Assembly: GCF_003013695.1 (NCBI RefSeq)
Contig: NZ_CP027792.1
Span: 434,001 to 498,000, forward strand
Source: Pulveribacter suum
Lineage (GTDB): Bacteria > Pseudomonadota > Gammaproteobacteria > Burkholderiales > Burkholderiaceae_C
Direction of reading: 5' to 3'
DNA length: 64,000 nt
Positions 9,306-17,906 of the stretch are shown here, piece by piece; positions within the stretch are counted from its first letter, which is position 1, and each line of letters opens with the position of its first letter. Made by a program: the position numbers and the translations under genes. The notes under the pieces are model-generated. The model was not told the origin of the DNA, searched no databases, and saw nothing but the letters and a program-made list of their open reading frames with translations.

Positions 9306-9345
9306 CAAGGGTGCCGGCCGCAAGAGAGGGTGGGCACCGGGCAAA

Positions 9346-9357
9346 CTTCCTACGCCC
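9346..9357 (+). promoter_or_regulatory. Shared upstream 12-mer, site 1
   Basis: CTTCCTACGCCC occurs here, 173 bases before the start of the small Asn/Ser-rich exported protein, and again at 14484-14495 before the DUF6139-like gene. In both places a G-rich run follows. A shared regulatory site is possible; the regulator is unknown. Confidence 0.35.
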
Positions 9358-9529
9358 GCAGGGGAAGACGGTCCACGGCCGACGCGCCGGGCCTGGGGAA
9401 ATATGGGCCCATCACTAGCGACAGTTTGAGGGGATGGCCCCGCACTGGCCCCGCGTGCCCACCCGTGGTGCACAACGGCCGCAGTCGGTGCCCAGTTTAT
9501 CCACCACCCACTTGCAAGGAAGACACGCC

Positions 9530-9841
9530 ATGTTGAAGACCACGCTCAAGACCCTTTCCCTGACCGCTGCACTGGCCCTGGCCAGCGCCGGCGCCTGGGC
9601 CCAGTCCAGCGACACCACTCCGCCGGTCGCCCCCTCGCCGACGGGCAATTCGCCCGCGCCCCAGGTGAGCAACAGCCAGGCCGCCATGGGCAATGGCAGC
9701 GCCTCCAACACCGGTGCCAACGCCAGCGGCACCATGTCCGGCAACGACACGGGCATGAACAACGACCGCCAGGACACCATGCGCAACACGGCCAACAACA
9801 ACCGCACGCGCAACCGTGCCGCGCGCGCCGACCGCAACTAA
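9530..9841 (+). CDS. Small exported low-complexity protein (Asn/Ser/Gly-rich)
   Basis: The 103-residue product has a clear signal peptide, MLKTTLKTLSLTAALALASA, with cleavage likely after AWA (about 24). The mature 79 residues contain no cysteine and are dominated by Asn, Ser, Gly, Thr and Ala, ending in a basic tail (NNNRTRNRAARADRN). It looks intrinsically disordered. No domain is recognised. AAGGA sits 8 bases ahead of the ATG. A strong terminator follows, so it is a single-gene unit. Small disordered exported proteins of this type are often stress-induced in related bacteria, but nothing here proves it. Confidence 0.8.
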   Translation: MLKTTLKTLSLTAALALASAGAWAQSSDTTPPVAPSPTGNSPAPQVSNSQAAMGNGSASNTGANASGTMSGNDTGMNNDRQDTMRNTANNNRTRNRAARADRN

Positions 9842-9862
9842 AGGGCCCGCGCCCACCCGCCC

Positions 9863-9899
9863 CAGCGCTCCGAGCGTCCTGCCGGGGCGCTGTTTTTTT
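9863..9899 (+). terminator. Intrinsic terminator after the small exported protein
   Basis: A 9-bp stem (9863-9871 with 9884-9892, one G-T pair) is followed by seven T at 9893-9899. Confidence 0.85.
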
Positions 9900-9965
9900 G
9901 TGGACCTTTGCATCCGCCCGGGACAGCCGGCGCCGATGCACAGGCCCCTGCTACCTGGAGACACC

Positions 9966-10667
9966 ATGGCGCGCCAGCCACGACGATTTCACCTTGTGCC
10001 TTTGATGGGTGCAGCCTTGGCGGCTGCGCTGCTGGCCGCGGTGCCGGCGCAGGCCGCACCGGCCGGCCCGCCGGCGCGCGCACCCGCGGGTGCGCACGGC
10101 CAGCAGCCCGGCGGGCCGGCCCTGTCGGGCGAGGCACGCCAGGTGCTGGACTGGGTGCGTACCACTTCCAACAACGCCCGGCTGCCCTTTGCGCTGGTGG
10201 ACAAGCGCGCCGCCGCGGTACACGTCTTTGACGCCAGCGGCGCCTGGCAGGGCTCGTCCGTGGTACTGCTGGGCCTGGCGAGCGGCGACCATTCGGTGCC
10301 CGGCATCGGAGAGCGCCCTATGGCCCAGATCGCGCCGCACGAGCGCACCACGCCGGCCGGGCGCTTTCTGTCCGAGCCCGGCGAGAACCTCAAGGGCGAG
10401 GACATCGTCTGGGTGGACTACGACGACGCCATCTCCCTGCACCGGGTGCGGCCTACCAAGGCGTCCGAGCGAAGGCTGCAGCGGCTGGCCAGCGCCACGA
10501 TTGAGGACAACCGCATCTCCTACGGCTGCATCAACGTGCCGGTCTCGTTCTACGACCGCTTCATCGCCCCCACCCTGGGCCGGCAGGCCGCCGTGGTCTA
10601 TGTGCTGCCGGAGACCCAGCCGGCGGCCGAATTCTTCGGCTTCACGCCCCGGGCCGAGCCGCGCTAG
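9966..10667 (+). CDS. Exported L,D-transpeptidase-like (YkuD) protein
   Basis: A 233-residue protein with a signal peptide (hydrophobic core LMGAALAAALLAAVPAQA). The mature C-terminal half carries a YkuD-type motif: a His in SLHRVRPT, followed about 30 residues later by SYGCINVP with the presumed nucleophilic cysteine. Canonical enzymes read S-H-G-C-x-N/R, so the His of that box is Tyr here. YkuD enzymes cross-link peptidoglycan in the periplasm or anchor lipoproteins. Whether this variant is active is uncertain. ATG 9966 is chosen over ATG 9936 because CTGGAG lies 6 bases before it. Confidence 0.8.
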   Translation: MARQPRRFHLVPLMGAALAAALLAAVPAQAAPAGPPARAPAGAHGQQPGGPALSGEARQVLDWVRTTSNNARLPFALVDKRAAAVHVFDASGAWQGSSVVLLGLASGDHSVPGIGERPMAQIAPHERTTPAGRFLSEPGENLKGEDIVWVDYDDAISLHRVRPTKASERRLQRLASATIEDNRISYGCINVPVSFYDRFIAPTLGRQAAVVYVLPETQPAAEFFGFTPRAEPR

Positions 10668-11961
10668 CCGGCGCCGGCGCGCCGCGCGACAGCAGCGCGT
10701 TCAGGATGATGGCGCCGAAGGTAGCGGTGCCGATGCCGCCCAGAGCGAAGTCACCGAACTTCAGCGTGAACTCACCCGTGCCCAGGATCAGCGTGATGGC
10801 GGCCACCAGCAGGTTGCTGCTTTGCGAGAAATCCACCCGGTTGTCCACCCAGATCTTGGCGCCTGCAATGGCGATCAGGCCAAACACCACGATGGACACG
10901 CCGCCCATCACCGGCAGCGGAATGGCCTGGATCAGCGCGCCGAACTTGGGGGAAAAGCCCAGCAGCACGGCGATCAGCGCCGCCACCAGGAACACCGCCG
11001 TCGAATAGATGCGCGTGGCGGCCATCACGCCGATGTTCTCGGCGTAGGTCGTCACGCCCGTGCCGCCCACCGCGCCGCTGACCATGGTGGCCACGCCGTC
11101 GCCGATGAAGGCCCGGCCCATGTACTGGTCCAGGTTCTTGCCGGTCATGGCGGTGACGGCCTTGATGTGGCCCAGGTTCTCGGCCACCAGGATGATGACC
11201 ACCGGCACGATCAAGAGCATGGCCGGCGCGCTGAACACCGGCGCGTGCAACTGCGGCAGGCCCACCCAGGCGGCGGCGGCCACGCCCGACAGCTCCACCG
11301 GCTTGCCCAGGCCCAGGCCGTTGGTCAGTACGCCATAGGCGACGCTGGCCAGGATCAGGCCCACCAGGATCAGGAGGCGCTGCACCATGCCGCGCGTGAA
11401 CACCGCCACCAGCGCCACGCAGACGAACGTCAGCGCCTGCATCCAGGCCTCGAAGTTGTTGGCCGCCATGTTCTTGATGGGCACGCCCGCCAGGTTCAGG
11501 CCGATGACGGCCACCACCGCGCCGGTGACCACCGGCGGCATGAAGCGCTCGATCCAGCCTGTGCCCACCACATGCACCACCACGCCCACCAGCGTATACA
11601 CGGCGCCGCAGGCAACGATGCCGCCCAGCGCCAGGCCGATGTTGGCGTTCGGCCCTTTGCCGGCGTACGCCGTGGCGGCGATCACCACGCCGATGAAGGC
11701 AAACGACGAGCCCAGGTAGCTGGGCACGCGGCCGCCGGTGATGAGAAAGAAGATCAGCGTGCCGATGCCGCTCATGAGCACGGCCAGGTTGGGGTCGAAC
11801 CCCATCAGGATGGGCGCCAGCACGGTGGAGCCGAACATGGCGATCACGTGCTGCACGCCCATCAGCCCGGTCTGCGGCCAGGCCAGCCGCTCATCCGGGC
11901 CGATCACCCCCCCGGCGCGCAGCACCTCGGCGCCGCGCTGCTGCCATTGAAACCACCCCAT
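10642..11961 (-). CDS. Uracil-xanthine (NCS2) permease, UraA/RutG-like
   Basis: A 439-residue inner-membrane symporter with about 12-14 hydrophobic segments. Family signatures are QHVIAMFGSTVLAPILMG near the start (first helices), AENLGHIKAVTAMTG, and the glycine-rich GGTGVTTYAENIGVMAATR, which lies in the substrate-binding discontinuous helix of NCS2 carriers. It imports uracil or a related nucleobase with protons. ATG 11961 is supported by GGAGTG 7 bases upstream. Its 3' end overlaps the convergent YkuD gene by 26 bases. No pyrimidine catabolism gene is adjacent. Confidence 0.92.
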   Translation of the reverse strand: MGWFQWQQRGAEVLRAGGVIGPDERLAWPQTGLMGVQHVIAMFGSTVLAPILMGFDPNLAVLMSGIGTLIFFLITGGRVPSYLGSSFAFIGVVIAATAYAGKGPNANIGLALGGIVACGAVYTLVGVVVHVVGTGWIERFMPPVVTGAVVAVIGLNLAGVPIKNMAANNFEAWMQALTFVCVALVAVFTRGMVQRLLILVGLILASVAYGVLTNGLGLGKPVELSGVAAAAWVGLPQLHAPVFSAPAMLLIVPVVIILVAENLGHIKAVTAMTGKNLDQYMGRAFIGDGVATMVSGAVGGTGVTTYAENIGVMAATRIYSTAVFLVAALIAVLLGFSPKFGALIQAIPLPVMGGVSIVVFGLIAIAGAKIWVDNRVDFSQSSNLLVAAITLILGTGEFTLKFGDFALGGIGTATFGAIILNALLSRGAPAPASAARPGA

Positions 11962-12031
11962 GTTGTGCACTCCTGCCAGAAAAAAGGTGGGGCGATGGTA
12001 GAGGCTTTGCCACGTGGCGGCAGCGTTTGAA

Positions 12032-12081
12032 TGAAAAACGGCTCCAGCGCCCGCCAGCCAAGCGCTGGCAGCTATTAAAAA
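12032..12081 (-). repeat. Family A interspersed repeat, copy 4
   Basis: On the minus strand it reads TTAATAGCTGCCAGCGCTTG, then GGCGCTGGAGCCGTTTTTC. It follows the GAF-GGDEF gene and precedes the permease gene. Confidence 0.88.
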
Positions 12082-12100
12082 AGGAGTGAAGGGCGACGGC

Positions 12101-13126
12101 TCAGCCGGCCGCAGCGCCGCGCTGGCGCGCCTGCTTGACCTCGTACATGGCCCGGTCGGCGGCCTGCAGGGCCTGGCCCGCGGCCAGCGTGCCGGGCAGC
12201 ACGGCCACGGCGCCCACGCTGGCGCCGGCGTAGTCCAGCGCCACGCGGCCGTTGTCAAAGCGCGTGGCCGTGGCGGCGCTCAGCCGCTCGGCAAAGGCCT
12301 GCCGGGCAGCATCCACGTCGTCGCAGGGCTGGGGCCCCGGCCCCATCACGACGAACTCGTCGCCGCCGTGGCGCGCGGCCAAGTCCTGCGCGCGCAGCAC
12401 GCCCTGCAGCCGGCGGGCGATGTGCACCAGGAACTGGTCGCCCACGTCGTGGCCGTGGGTGTCGTTGATCTGCTTGAAGCGGTCCAGGTCCACGAAGGCC
12501 ACCAGCACCGCCGTGCCCTGGCGCTGGCCCTGGGCCAGCTGGCGCGCCAGGGCCTGCTCCAGCGCGCGGCGGTTGGGCAGGCGGGTCAGGGGGTCGGTGC
12601 TGGCGTAGGTGCTCAGGCGCTCGTTGGCCTGCACCAGTTCGTGCAGCAGCTGCTCGCGCTCGATCTGCTGGGCAATCAGGCGGGCAAACAGCCCCAGCAT
12701 GTGCTGCGCGGCGGGCGCCAGCGTGTGGCGCGCGGCGCTGGCCGCGCACAGCGTGCCGTACAGGCGCTCGTCCGACAGCCGCACCGGGGCGCTGGCGTAG
12801 GTCTGGATGCCCAGCGCCGCGGCCGCCTGCGAGTCGGCCCAGCAGCCGGCCACGTCCTCGGTGATGGGCCGGCCCTCGTCCAGCGCCCGCTTGCACAGGG
12901 TGTCGTGCCAGGGCACGGTCAGCCCTTCGGGGATCTCCAGCGCCTGCGCCTGCGTGTTGCGGGCGTACAGCACGTGCTGCTGGCTGGCCTGCAGGTCGAT
13001 GGTGGTCAGGTAGGTGGACTCCAGCCCGGTCACCTCCTGCAGCAGCTGCAGCAGGGGGCGGGTGAGTTCCTCCAGCGTCTGCGCGCGGGTCAGCGAGCGG
13101 GTCAGGTGCTCAAACAGCTCTGGCAT
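12101..13126 (-). CDS. Diguanylate cyclase, GAF-GGDEF
   Basis: A 341-residue soluble protein that should make c-di-GMP. A GAF domain covers about 20-150 ([18 protein letters not shown] is typical of the small-molecule or redox-sensing class). A GGDEF domain follows from [10 protein letters not shown]. The active loop HGGDEF (about 252-257) is intact, as is [19 protein letters not shown], which holds the metal-binding Asp. No obvious RxxD inhibitory site was found ahead of the loop. The start is ATG 13126. The UbiM-like gene lies 8 bases upstream on the same strand, so co-transcription is likely. Confidence 0.92.
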   Translation of the reverse strand: MPELFEHLTRSLTRAQTLEELTRPLLQLLQEVTGLESTYLTTIDLQASQQHVLYARNTQAQALEIPEGLTVPWHDTLCKRALDEGRPITEDVAGCWADSQAAAALGIQTYASAPVRLSDERLYGTLCAASAARHTLAPAAQHMLGLFARLIAQQIEREQLLHELVQANERLSTYASTDPLTRLPNRRALEQALARQLAQGQRQGTAVLVAFVDLDRFKQINDTHGHDVGDQFLVHIARRLQGVLRAQDLAARHGGDEFVVMGPGPQPCDDVDAARQAFAERLSAATATRFDNGRVALDYAGASVGAVAVLPGTLAAGQALQAADRAMYEVKQARQRGAAAG

Positions 13127-13134
13127 GCGCCGGA

Positions 13135-14412
13135 TTATGGGAGGACGCGCGCGGACGTGCCCGCGCGCGTCGGCCAGGCCGGGCGGCGGCCGGTGAGCTG
13201 GCTGACGATGGCCGCCTGCAGCGGCGGCAGGCGCAGGGCGCCGGCCAGCACGGCGCGGCGCGCCAGGCGGGGCAGGGCGCGGTCGTCGGTGTACAGGCGC
13301 ACGATGGCGTTGGTGCCCTGGTAGAGCGGCCAGGCATGCAGGTGGTGAGCGCGGGCGTAGCGCTGCAGCACGCTGGCCGCGCCCAGGTCGGCGCCGCGCG
13401 CGCGCGCTGCGGTCAGCACCTGCGTGAGGCCGGCCACGCCGGACAGGCCCAGGTTGTAGCCGTGCGCCGTCACCGGGTGCATGCCGACTGCGGCGTCGCC
13501 CAGCAGGGCGCAGCGCGCGTCGGCAAAGCGCTGGGCATAGACGGCCACCAGCGGGTAGGCGTGGCGCTCGCCCACCAGCTGCATGGCGCCCAGGCGGTGG
13601 CCGAACTGCGCGGCCACGCTGTCGGCAAAGGCCTGGGGCGGCAGCGCCAGCAGGGCCTGCGCGGCGGCGCTGCCGGCGGTGACCACGGCCGAGCACAGCG
13701 GCGCGCCGTCGGCGGGGTCGGCCGGCAGGGGCAGGATGGCCAGGGTGCGCTCGTAGCCGAAGCACTCGTGCGCCACCTCGCCGTGGGGCCGCTCGCAGCG
13801 CAGGCGGCAGACGATCACGGTGCGCCCGAAGTCGGTCATGGACGCGCCAATGCCCAGCTGGCGGCGCGTGGCCGACAGGCGGCTGTCGGCGGCCACCACC
13901 AGGGGCGCGTGCAGCCGCTGCGGCGCCTGGCCGTCGCCCGCGGGCAGGTATTCGACCTCGGCGTGCGCGGCCAGCGTGCTCACGCGCTGCACGCGCGCGC
14001 CGGTGATCAGGCGCACGCCGGGCGTGGCGCGGGCCACCTCCCAGGCCGTGCGGCGCAGGGCGTGGTTGGGCACGATCCAGCCCAGGTGCGCCACGCCGCT
14101 GCCGCCCGCGTGCAGGTGCAGCGCCTGGCTGGCGCCCACCGGGCCGTCGTGCACCTGGGCGGCGTGCAGCAGGCCGACCTCGTGCGCGGCCAGGCGCTGC
14201 CAGCTGCCCAGGCGCTCGAGCAGCGCCACGCTGGGGTGGGTCAGGGCGATCTCGCGCCCGTCGGGGGCGGGGCGGGCCAGCGCCTCGTCGCCCTGCTGTT
14301 CCAGCACCGTGGCGCGAAAGCCGGCCTGGCCCAGGCTGGCGGCCAGCGACAGGCCGGCCGGGCCGCCGCCGATGATGAGCACGTCCGCAGAGGTGAGGGT
14401 AGGGTCTTGCAT
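13135..14412 (-). CDS. ubiM: FAD-dependent ubiquinone-biosynthesis hydroxylase, UbiM-like
   Basis: A 425-residue class A flavoprotein monooxygenase. It has the N-terminal Rossmann motif GGGPAGLSLA (15-24), the mid-protein DG motif region VVAADSRLSATRR (the consensus Gly-Asp is degenerate) and the second FAD motif GDAAVGMHPVTAHGYNLGL (about 302-320). The MHPVTAHGYN form, rather than the usual HPxAGQGxN, is the hallmark I associate with UbiM, which hydroxylates ring carbons in ubiquinone synthesis. UbiH, UbiF or UbiL-like roles remain possible. The start is ATG 14412. It shares a strand with the downstream diguanylate cyclase gene. Confidence 0.8.
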   Translation of the reverse strand: MQDPTLTSADVLIIGGGPAGLSLAASLGQAGFRATVLEQQGDEALARPAPDGREIALTHPSVALLERLGSWQRLAAHEVGLLHAAQVHDGPVGASQALHLHAGGSGVAHLGWIVPNHALRRTAWEVARATPGVRLITGARVQRVSTLAAHAEVEYLPAGDGQAPQRLHAPLVVAADSRLSATRRQLGIGASMTDFGRTVIVCRLRCERPHGEVAHECFGYERTLAILPLPADPADGAPLCSAVVTAGSAAAQALLALPPQAFADSVAAQFGHRLGAMQLVGERHAYPLVAVYAQRFADARCALLGDAAVGMHPVTAHGYNLGLSGVAGLTQVLTAARARGADLGAASVLQRYARAHHLHAWPLYQGTNAIVRLYTDDRALPRLARRAVLAGALRLPPLQAAIVSQLTGRRPAWPTRAGTSARVLP

Positions 14413-14483
14413 CGGGGCATTGTCCGGCGCCCCGCGGGCTGCGGGCCTTGCCCTGCGTCAAGGCGGCCGGGGTCAGGCGGCCT

Positions 14484-14495
14484 CTTCCTACGCCC
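14484..14495 (+). promoter_or_regulatory. Shared upstream 12-mer, site 2
   Basis: A second CTTCCTACGCCC, 60 bases before the DUF6139-like start codon, again followed by a G-run. See site 1 at 9346. Confidence 0.35.
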
Positions 14496-14554
14496 CCGGG
14501 GGCAGTGCCCACCTAGAGTGGAACGTCCTATCACAGCCGAGCAAAGGATCCGTC

Positions 14555-14794
14555 ATGCGCGTGGACATCTACCGCCGCCCTGAAGCCGAGGGACGCTTTT
14601 CCCACCTGGTCGTGCCCGAGGGTCGGCCCATCCCCCAGGAAGCCACCAATACCGACTGGAGCAGCGAGCGAAGCGGCGTGGAGATGGACGAGACCCAGGC
14701 GCATTGGGACGAGCTGGGCATCCCCGAGCCCGGCCGCCAGCTTCAGGCCAAGGGCTACGCCATCACCAGCGTGAAGGAGCAGCCGCGCCACTAA
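14555..14794 (+). CDS. Small DUF6139-like protein
   Basis: A 79-residue soluble protein with no signal peptide or cysteine. It begins MRVDIYRRPE and contains the well-conserved-looking stretch VPEGRPIPQEATNTDW. I recall this pattern as DUF6139, a Burkholderiales family with no known role; that assignment is from memory. It ends YAITSVKEQPRH. AAAGGAT precedes the ATG at the right distance. Its TAA stop abuts the left end of a family B repeat. Confidence 0.75.
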   Translation: MRVDIYRRPEAEGRFSHLVVPEGRPIPQEATNTDWSSERSGVEMDETQAHWDELGIPEPGRQLQAKGYAITSVKEQPRH

Positions 14795-14957
14795 GAACGT
14801 GTTTACGACCTCCGCGCGGGTGCGCAGTCGCCGCCTCGGTCGGTCTGCGTTGTTGCAAATCCTCGCGATAGCACAAGCTATCGCTGCGGTTTGCGCCTCG
14901 CCGCCCATCCCGATCCGCATCCCGCGCCCCTTCGCGTGGAGATCGTAAACACGTTCT
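14794..14957. repeat. Family B repeat, copy 1 (164 bp, inverted ends)
   Basis: The left end AGAACGTGTTTACGACCTCC (14794-14813) is the inverted repeat of the right end (14938-14957), with one mismatch. Inside is an 8-bp hairpin, GCGATAGC-ACAA-GCTATCGC (14865-14884). No open frame of note lies within. A homologous copy is at 30745-30908. Confidence 0.88.
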
Positions 14958-15029
14958 GAGCCCCGTCGCGCGTGCCCAGGTGTCGCCAACTGCGCAGCGC
15001 GCGGCCCGGGCCGGCGCTACGCTGGCGCC

Positions 15030-17114
15030 ATGGAGACACACCACCACCCTTCGGCCCGCGGAGCCGCCCCGCGCACCGCCCAGATCCGCCGCTACCAGGA
15101 CTGGCTGCAGGCCCGCCACGGCCTGCGCTTTGACGACTACGACGCCCTGTGGCGCTGGTCGGTCACCGAGCTCGATGCCTTCTGGCAGAGCATCTGGGAG
15201 TATTTCGACATCCAGTCGCCCACGCCGCACGGCGCGGTGCTGGCCAGCAACGTCATGCCGGGCGCGCAGTGGTTTCCCGGAGCGCAGGTCAACTATGCAC
15301 GCCAGGTGCTGCGCCACGTGGACGCGGCGCACGTCGCCGGCCAGCCGGCGCTGATCGCGCGCAACGAGCGCGGCGAGCAGCGCGAGCTGACCTGGCCCGA
15401 GCTGCGCCGCCAGGTGGCTGCCGTGGCGCTGCATCTGCAGGACCAGGGCGTGCAGCCGGGCGACCGCGTCGCCGCCTACCTGCCCAATATCCCCGAGACC
15501 ATCGTCGCCTTCCTGGCCTGCGCCAGCATCGGCGCGGTGTGGAGCGTGTGCGCCCCCGACATGGGTACCAGCGCCGTGCTTGACCGATTCCGCCAGATCG
15601 CTCCCAAGGTGCTGTTTGCCGTGGATGGCGTGGTGCATGGCGGGCGCGAGCACGACCGCAGCGCCGTGCTGCAGCAGCTTCGCGAGCAGCTGCCCAGCGT
15701 GCAGCAGGTGGTGCTGGTGAGCAACCTGGATGCTTCCAAAACCATAGCTGGTTGCGCAAGCTGGGACAGCGTTACAGCCCGAAATGATGCCCATGTGGCG
15801 CAGTTCGAGCCGCGCTGGCTGCCCTTCGACCACCCGCTGTGGATCGTCTATTCCAGCGGCACCACCGGCCTGCCCAAGCCCATCGTGCACGGCCACGGCG
15901 GCATGGTGCTGGTGCAGCTGCAGCTGGGCGTGCTGCACAACGACGTGGGCTGCAGCTACGCCCCCGAGAGCCTGGGCGAGCGCTTTCACTGGTACAGCTC
16001 CACCGGCTGGATCATGTGGAACGCCCAGGTCGGCGGCCTGCTGGGCGGCGTGACCTGCGTGCTGTTCGACGGCAGCCCGGCCGGCAGCCGCGAGCAGCCG
16101 GACTGGACGCTGCTGTGGCGCATGGCGGCCGAGACGGGCGTAACCCTCTTCGGCGCCGGCGCCGCCTTCTACGCCAACTGCATGAAGGCCGGCATCACGC
16201 CCGCGCAGTGCGGCGACCTGAGCCGCATCCGCGCGCTGGGCAGCACCGGCTCGCCGCTGCCGGCCGAAGTGCAGCAGTGGGGCACTGACTTCATGGCTGC
16301 CGCCGGCGTACCCCGGGTCTGGTGGTGCAACATCTCCGGCGGGACGGATTTCGCGGGCGCCTTCATCGGCGGCAACCCCGAGCTGCCGCAGATGCCCGGG
16401 CGCATGCAGTGCCGCATGCTGGGCGCCGCCGTCGAGGCCTGGGACGAGGCCGGGCACCCAGTGCTGGACGCCGTGGGCGAGCTGGTGTGCACCCAGCCGA
16501 TTCCCTCCATGCCGCTGTATTTGTGGGGCGACGACGACGGCGCGCGCTACCAGGCCAGCTACTTTGCCAGCTACCCGCCCGGCCACGGCCGCCGGCCCGG
16601 CGGCGGCGACAGCGGCGCGCCGGCCGGCAGCGTCTGGCGCCATGGCGACTGGATCGCGATCGGCTCGCCCGAGCAGCCCGGCTGCGTCATCTACGGCCGC
16701 AGCGACGCCACCATCAACCGCCACGGCCTGCGCATGGGCACCAGCGAGATCTACAGCGCCGTGGAGGCCCTGCCCGAAGTCCTGGACAGCCTGGTGGTGG
16801 ACCTGGAATACCTGGGCCGGGAGAGCTTCATGCCGCTGTTTGTGGTGCTGCGCCCGGGCTGCGTGCTGGACGAGGCGCTGCAGGGGCGCATCCGCGCGGC
16901 CATCCGCAGCGCCTTGAGCCCGCGCTTCGTGCCCGACGCCATCGTGCAGGTGGCCGAGGTGCCGCGCACCTTGAGCGGCAAGAAGCAGGAGCTGCCCATC
17001 AAGAAGCTGCTGCTGGGCCAGCCCCTGGAGCAGGTCGTCAATCGCGAGACCATGGCCAACCCCGGCTGCCTGGACTGGTACGTGGCCTGGGCCGCACAGC
17101 GCGCGCAAGGCTGA
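15030..17114 (+). CDS. Acetoacetyl-CoA synthetase
   Basis: A 694-residue AMP-forming ligase that activates acetoacetate with ATP and CoA, linking ketone bodies or PHB breakdown to acetyl-CoA. Motifs in order: YSSGTTGLPKPIVHGHGG (AMP P-loop), GSTGSPLPAEV, ISGGTDFAGAF, YGRSDATINRHGLRMGTSE and the C-terminal LSGKKQELPIKK with the catalytic lysine. The N-terminal WQSIWEYFDI and VMPGAQWFPGAQVNYA fit the acetoacetate-specific branch. Residues about 235-253 (DASKTIAGCASWDSVTARN) are encoded by an in-frame copy of the family A repeat, which adds a foreign loop. Confidence 0.92.
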   Translation: METHHHPSARGAAPRTAQIRRYQDWLQARHGLRFDDYDALWRWSVTELDAFWQSIWEYFDIQSPTPHGAVLASNVMPGAQWFPGAQVNYARQVLRHVDAAHVAGQPALIARNERGEQRELTWPELRRQVAAVALHLQDQGVQPGDRVAAYLPNIPETIVAFLACASIGAVWSVCAPDMGTSAVLDRFRQIAPKVLFAVDGVVHGGREHDRSAVLQQLREQLPSVQQVVLVSNLDASKTIAGCASWDSVTARNDAHVAQFEPRWLPFDHPLWIVYSSGTTGLPKPIVHGHGGMVLVQLQLGVLHNDVGCSYAPESLGERFHWYSSTGWIMWNAQVGGLLGGVTCVLFDGSPAGSREQPDWTLLWRMAAETGVTLFGAGAAFYANCMKAGITPAQCGDLSRIRALGSTGSPLPAEVQQWGTDFMAAAGVPRVWWCNISGGTDFAGAFIGGNPELPQMPGRMQCRMLGAAVEAWDEAGHPVLDAVGELVCTQPIPSMPLYLWGDDDGARYQASYFASYPPGHGRRPGGGDSGAPAGSVWRHGDWIAIGSPEQPGCVIYGRSDATINRHGLRMGTSEIYSAVEALPEVLDSLVVDLEYLGRESFMPLFVVLRPGCVLDEALQGRIRAAIRSALSPRFVPDAIVQVAEVPRTLSGKKQELPIKKLLLGQPLEQVVNRETMANPGCLDWYVAWAAQRAQG
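15731..15788 (+). repeat. Family A repeat inside acetoacetyl-CoA synthetase (copy 5)
   Basis: The sequence runs TGCTTCCAAAACCATAGCTG, then GTTGCGCAAGCTGGGACAGCG. It keeps the ATAGCTG core and the purine-rich flank of the repeat but is degraded in the hairpin. It is read in frame without a stop. The match is weaker than for the intergenic copies. Confidence 0.6.
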
Positions 17115-17172
17115 GCCCGCGACGCTACGGCGTCCGACAGCGGCCGCGCCGCGGCGGGCGGGACAATGCGCC

Positions 17173-17805
17173 ATGGCTGCAACACCCCCGCCCCCGAAAC
17201 ACTTTTCCATGATCCGCCAGTTCCAGCTGGCCGACTGGTTCACCCTGGGCAACGCCGTGTGCGGCGTAGGCGCGCTGTTTGCCGCCATGAGCTTTCTGGA
17301 AACCCACGAAGTGCGCCATGTGCACTTTGCCGCCGCGCTGGTGCTGGCGGCGCTCATCTTTGACGTGCTGGACGGGCGCGTGGCGCGCTGGAGGGCCAAG
17401 TCCTCGGACATGGGGCGCGAGCTCGACTCGCTGGCCGACGTGATCTCGTTCGGCGTGGCCCCGGCCGTACTGGCCTATGCCTGCGGCATGCAGGGGCTGT
17501 ATGACCGCATCGTGCTGGCCTACTTCGTGGCCTGCGGCGTCTCGCGGCTGGCGCGCTACAACGTCACGGCCGAGGCGCTGTCGGGCGGCGCCACCGGCAA
17601 GGTGACGCACTTCGAGGGCACGCCGATTCCCACCTCCATCGTGCTGGTGGGCTTGCTGTCGCTGGCCGCCGCCGTGGGGGCCGTGCGGGGCGACTTGTGG
17701 CTGGGCGCGCTCACCCTGGGCGGCTTCACGCTGCACCCGCTGGTGCTGCTGTTCGCCCTGTCGGGCTCGCTGATGATCAGCCGCATCCGCATCCCCAAGC
17801 TGTAG
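17173..17805 (+). CDS. pssA: CDP-diacylglycerol-serine O-phosphatidyltransferase
   Basis: A 210-residue multi-pass inner-membrane enzyme making phosphatidylserine, the precursor of phosphatidylethanolamine. The CDP-alcohol phosphotransferase motif DG-x2-AR-x8-G-x3-D-x3-D is complete (D67, G68, A71, R72, G81, D85, D89). Five to six hydrophobic segments are visible. The length fits the short membrane-integral PssA type rather than the soluble E. coli type. The start is ATG 17173; a second ATG at 17209 (MIRQFQLADW) is also possible. It is followed 101 bases later by minC. Confidence 0.92.
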   Translation: MAATPPPPKHFSMIRQFQLADWFTLGNAVCGVGALFAAMSFLETHEVRHVHFAAALVLAALIFDVLDGRVARWRAKSSDMGRELDSLADVISFGVAPAVLAYACGMQGLYDRIVLAYFVACGVSRLARYNVTAEALSGGATGKVTHFEGTPIPTSIVLVGLLSLAAAVGAVRGDLWLGALTLGGFTLHPLVLLFALSGSLMISRIRIPKL

Positions 17806-17906
17806 CTTGCGGTTGCAAGCCCGGGTATGCGCGCAGCGCCCGGCGCAAAGGCGCACGGTACACTTTGCGGCTTTGAGCAGTAGCGCCCGCACGGGCTTTT
17901 CTCTTC

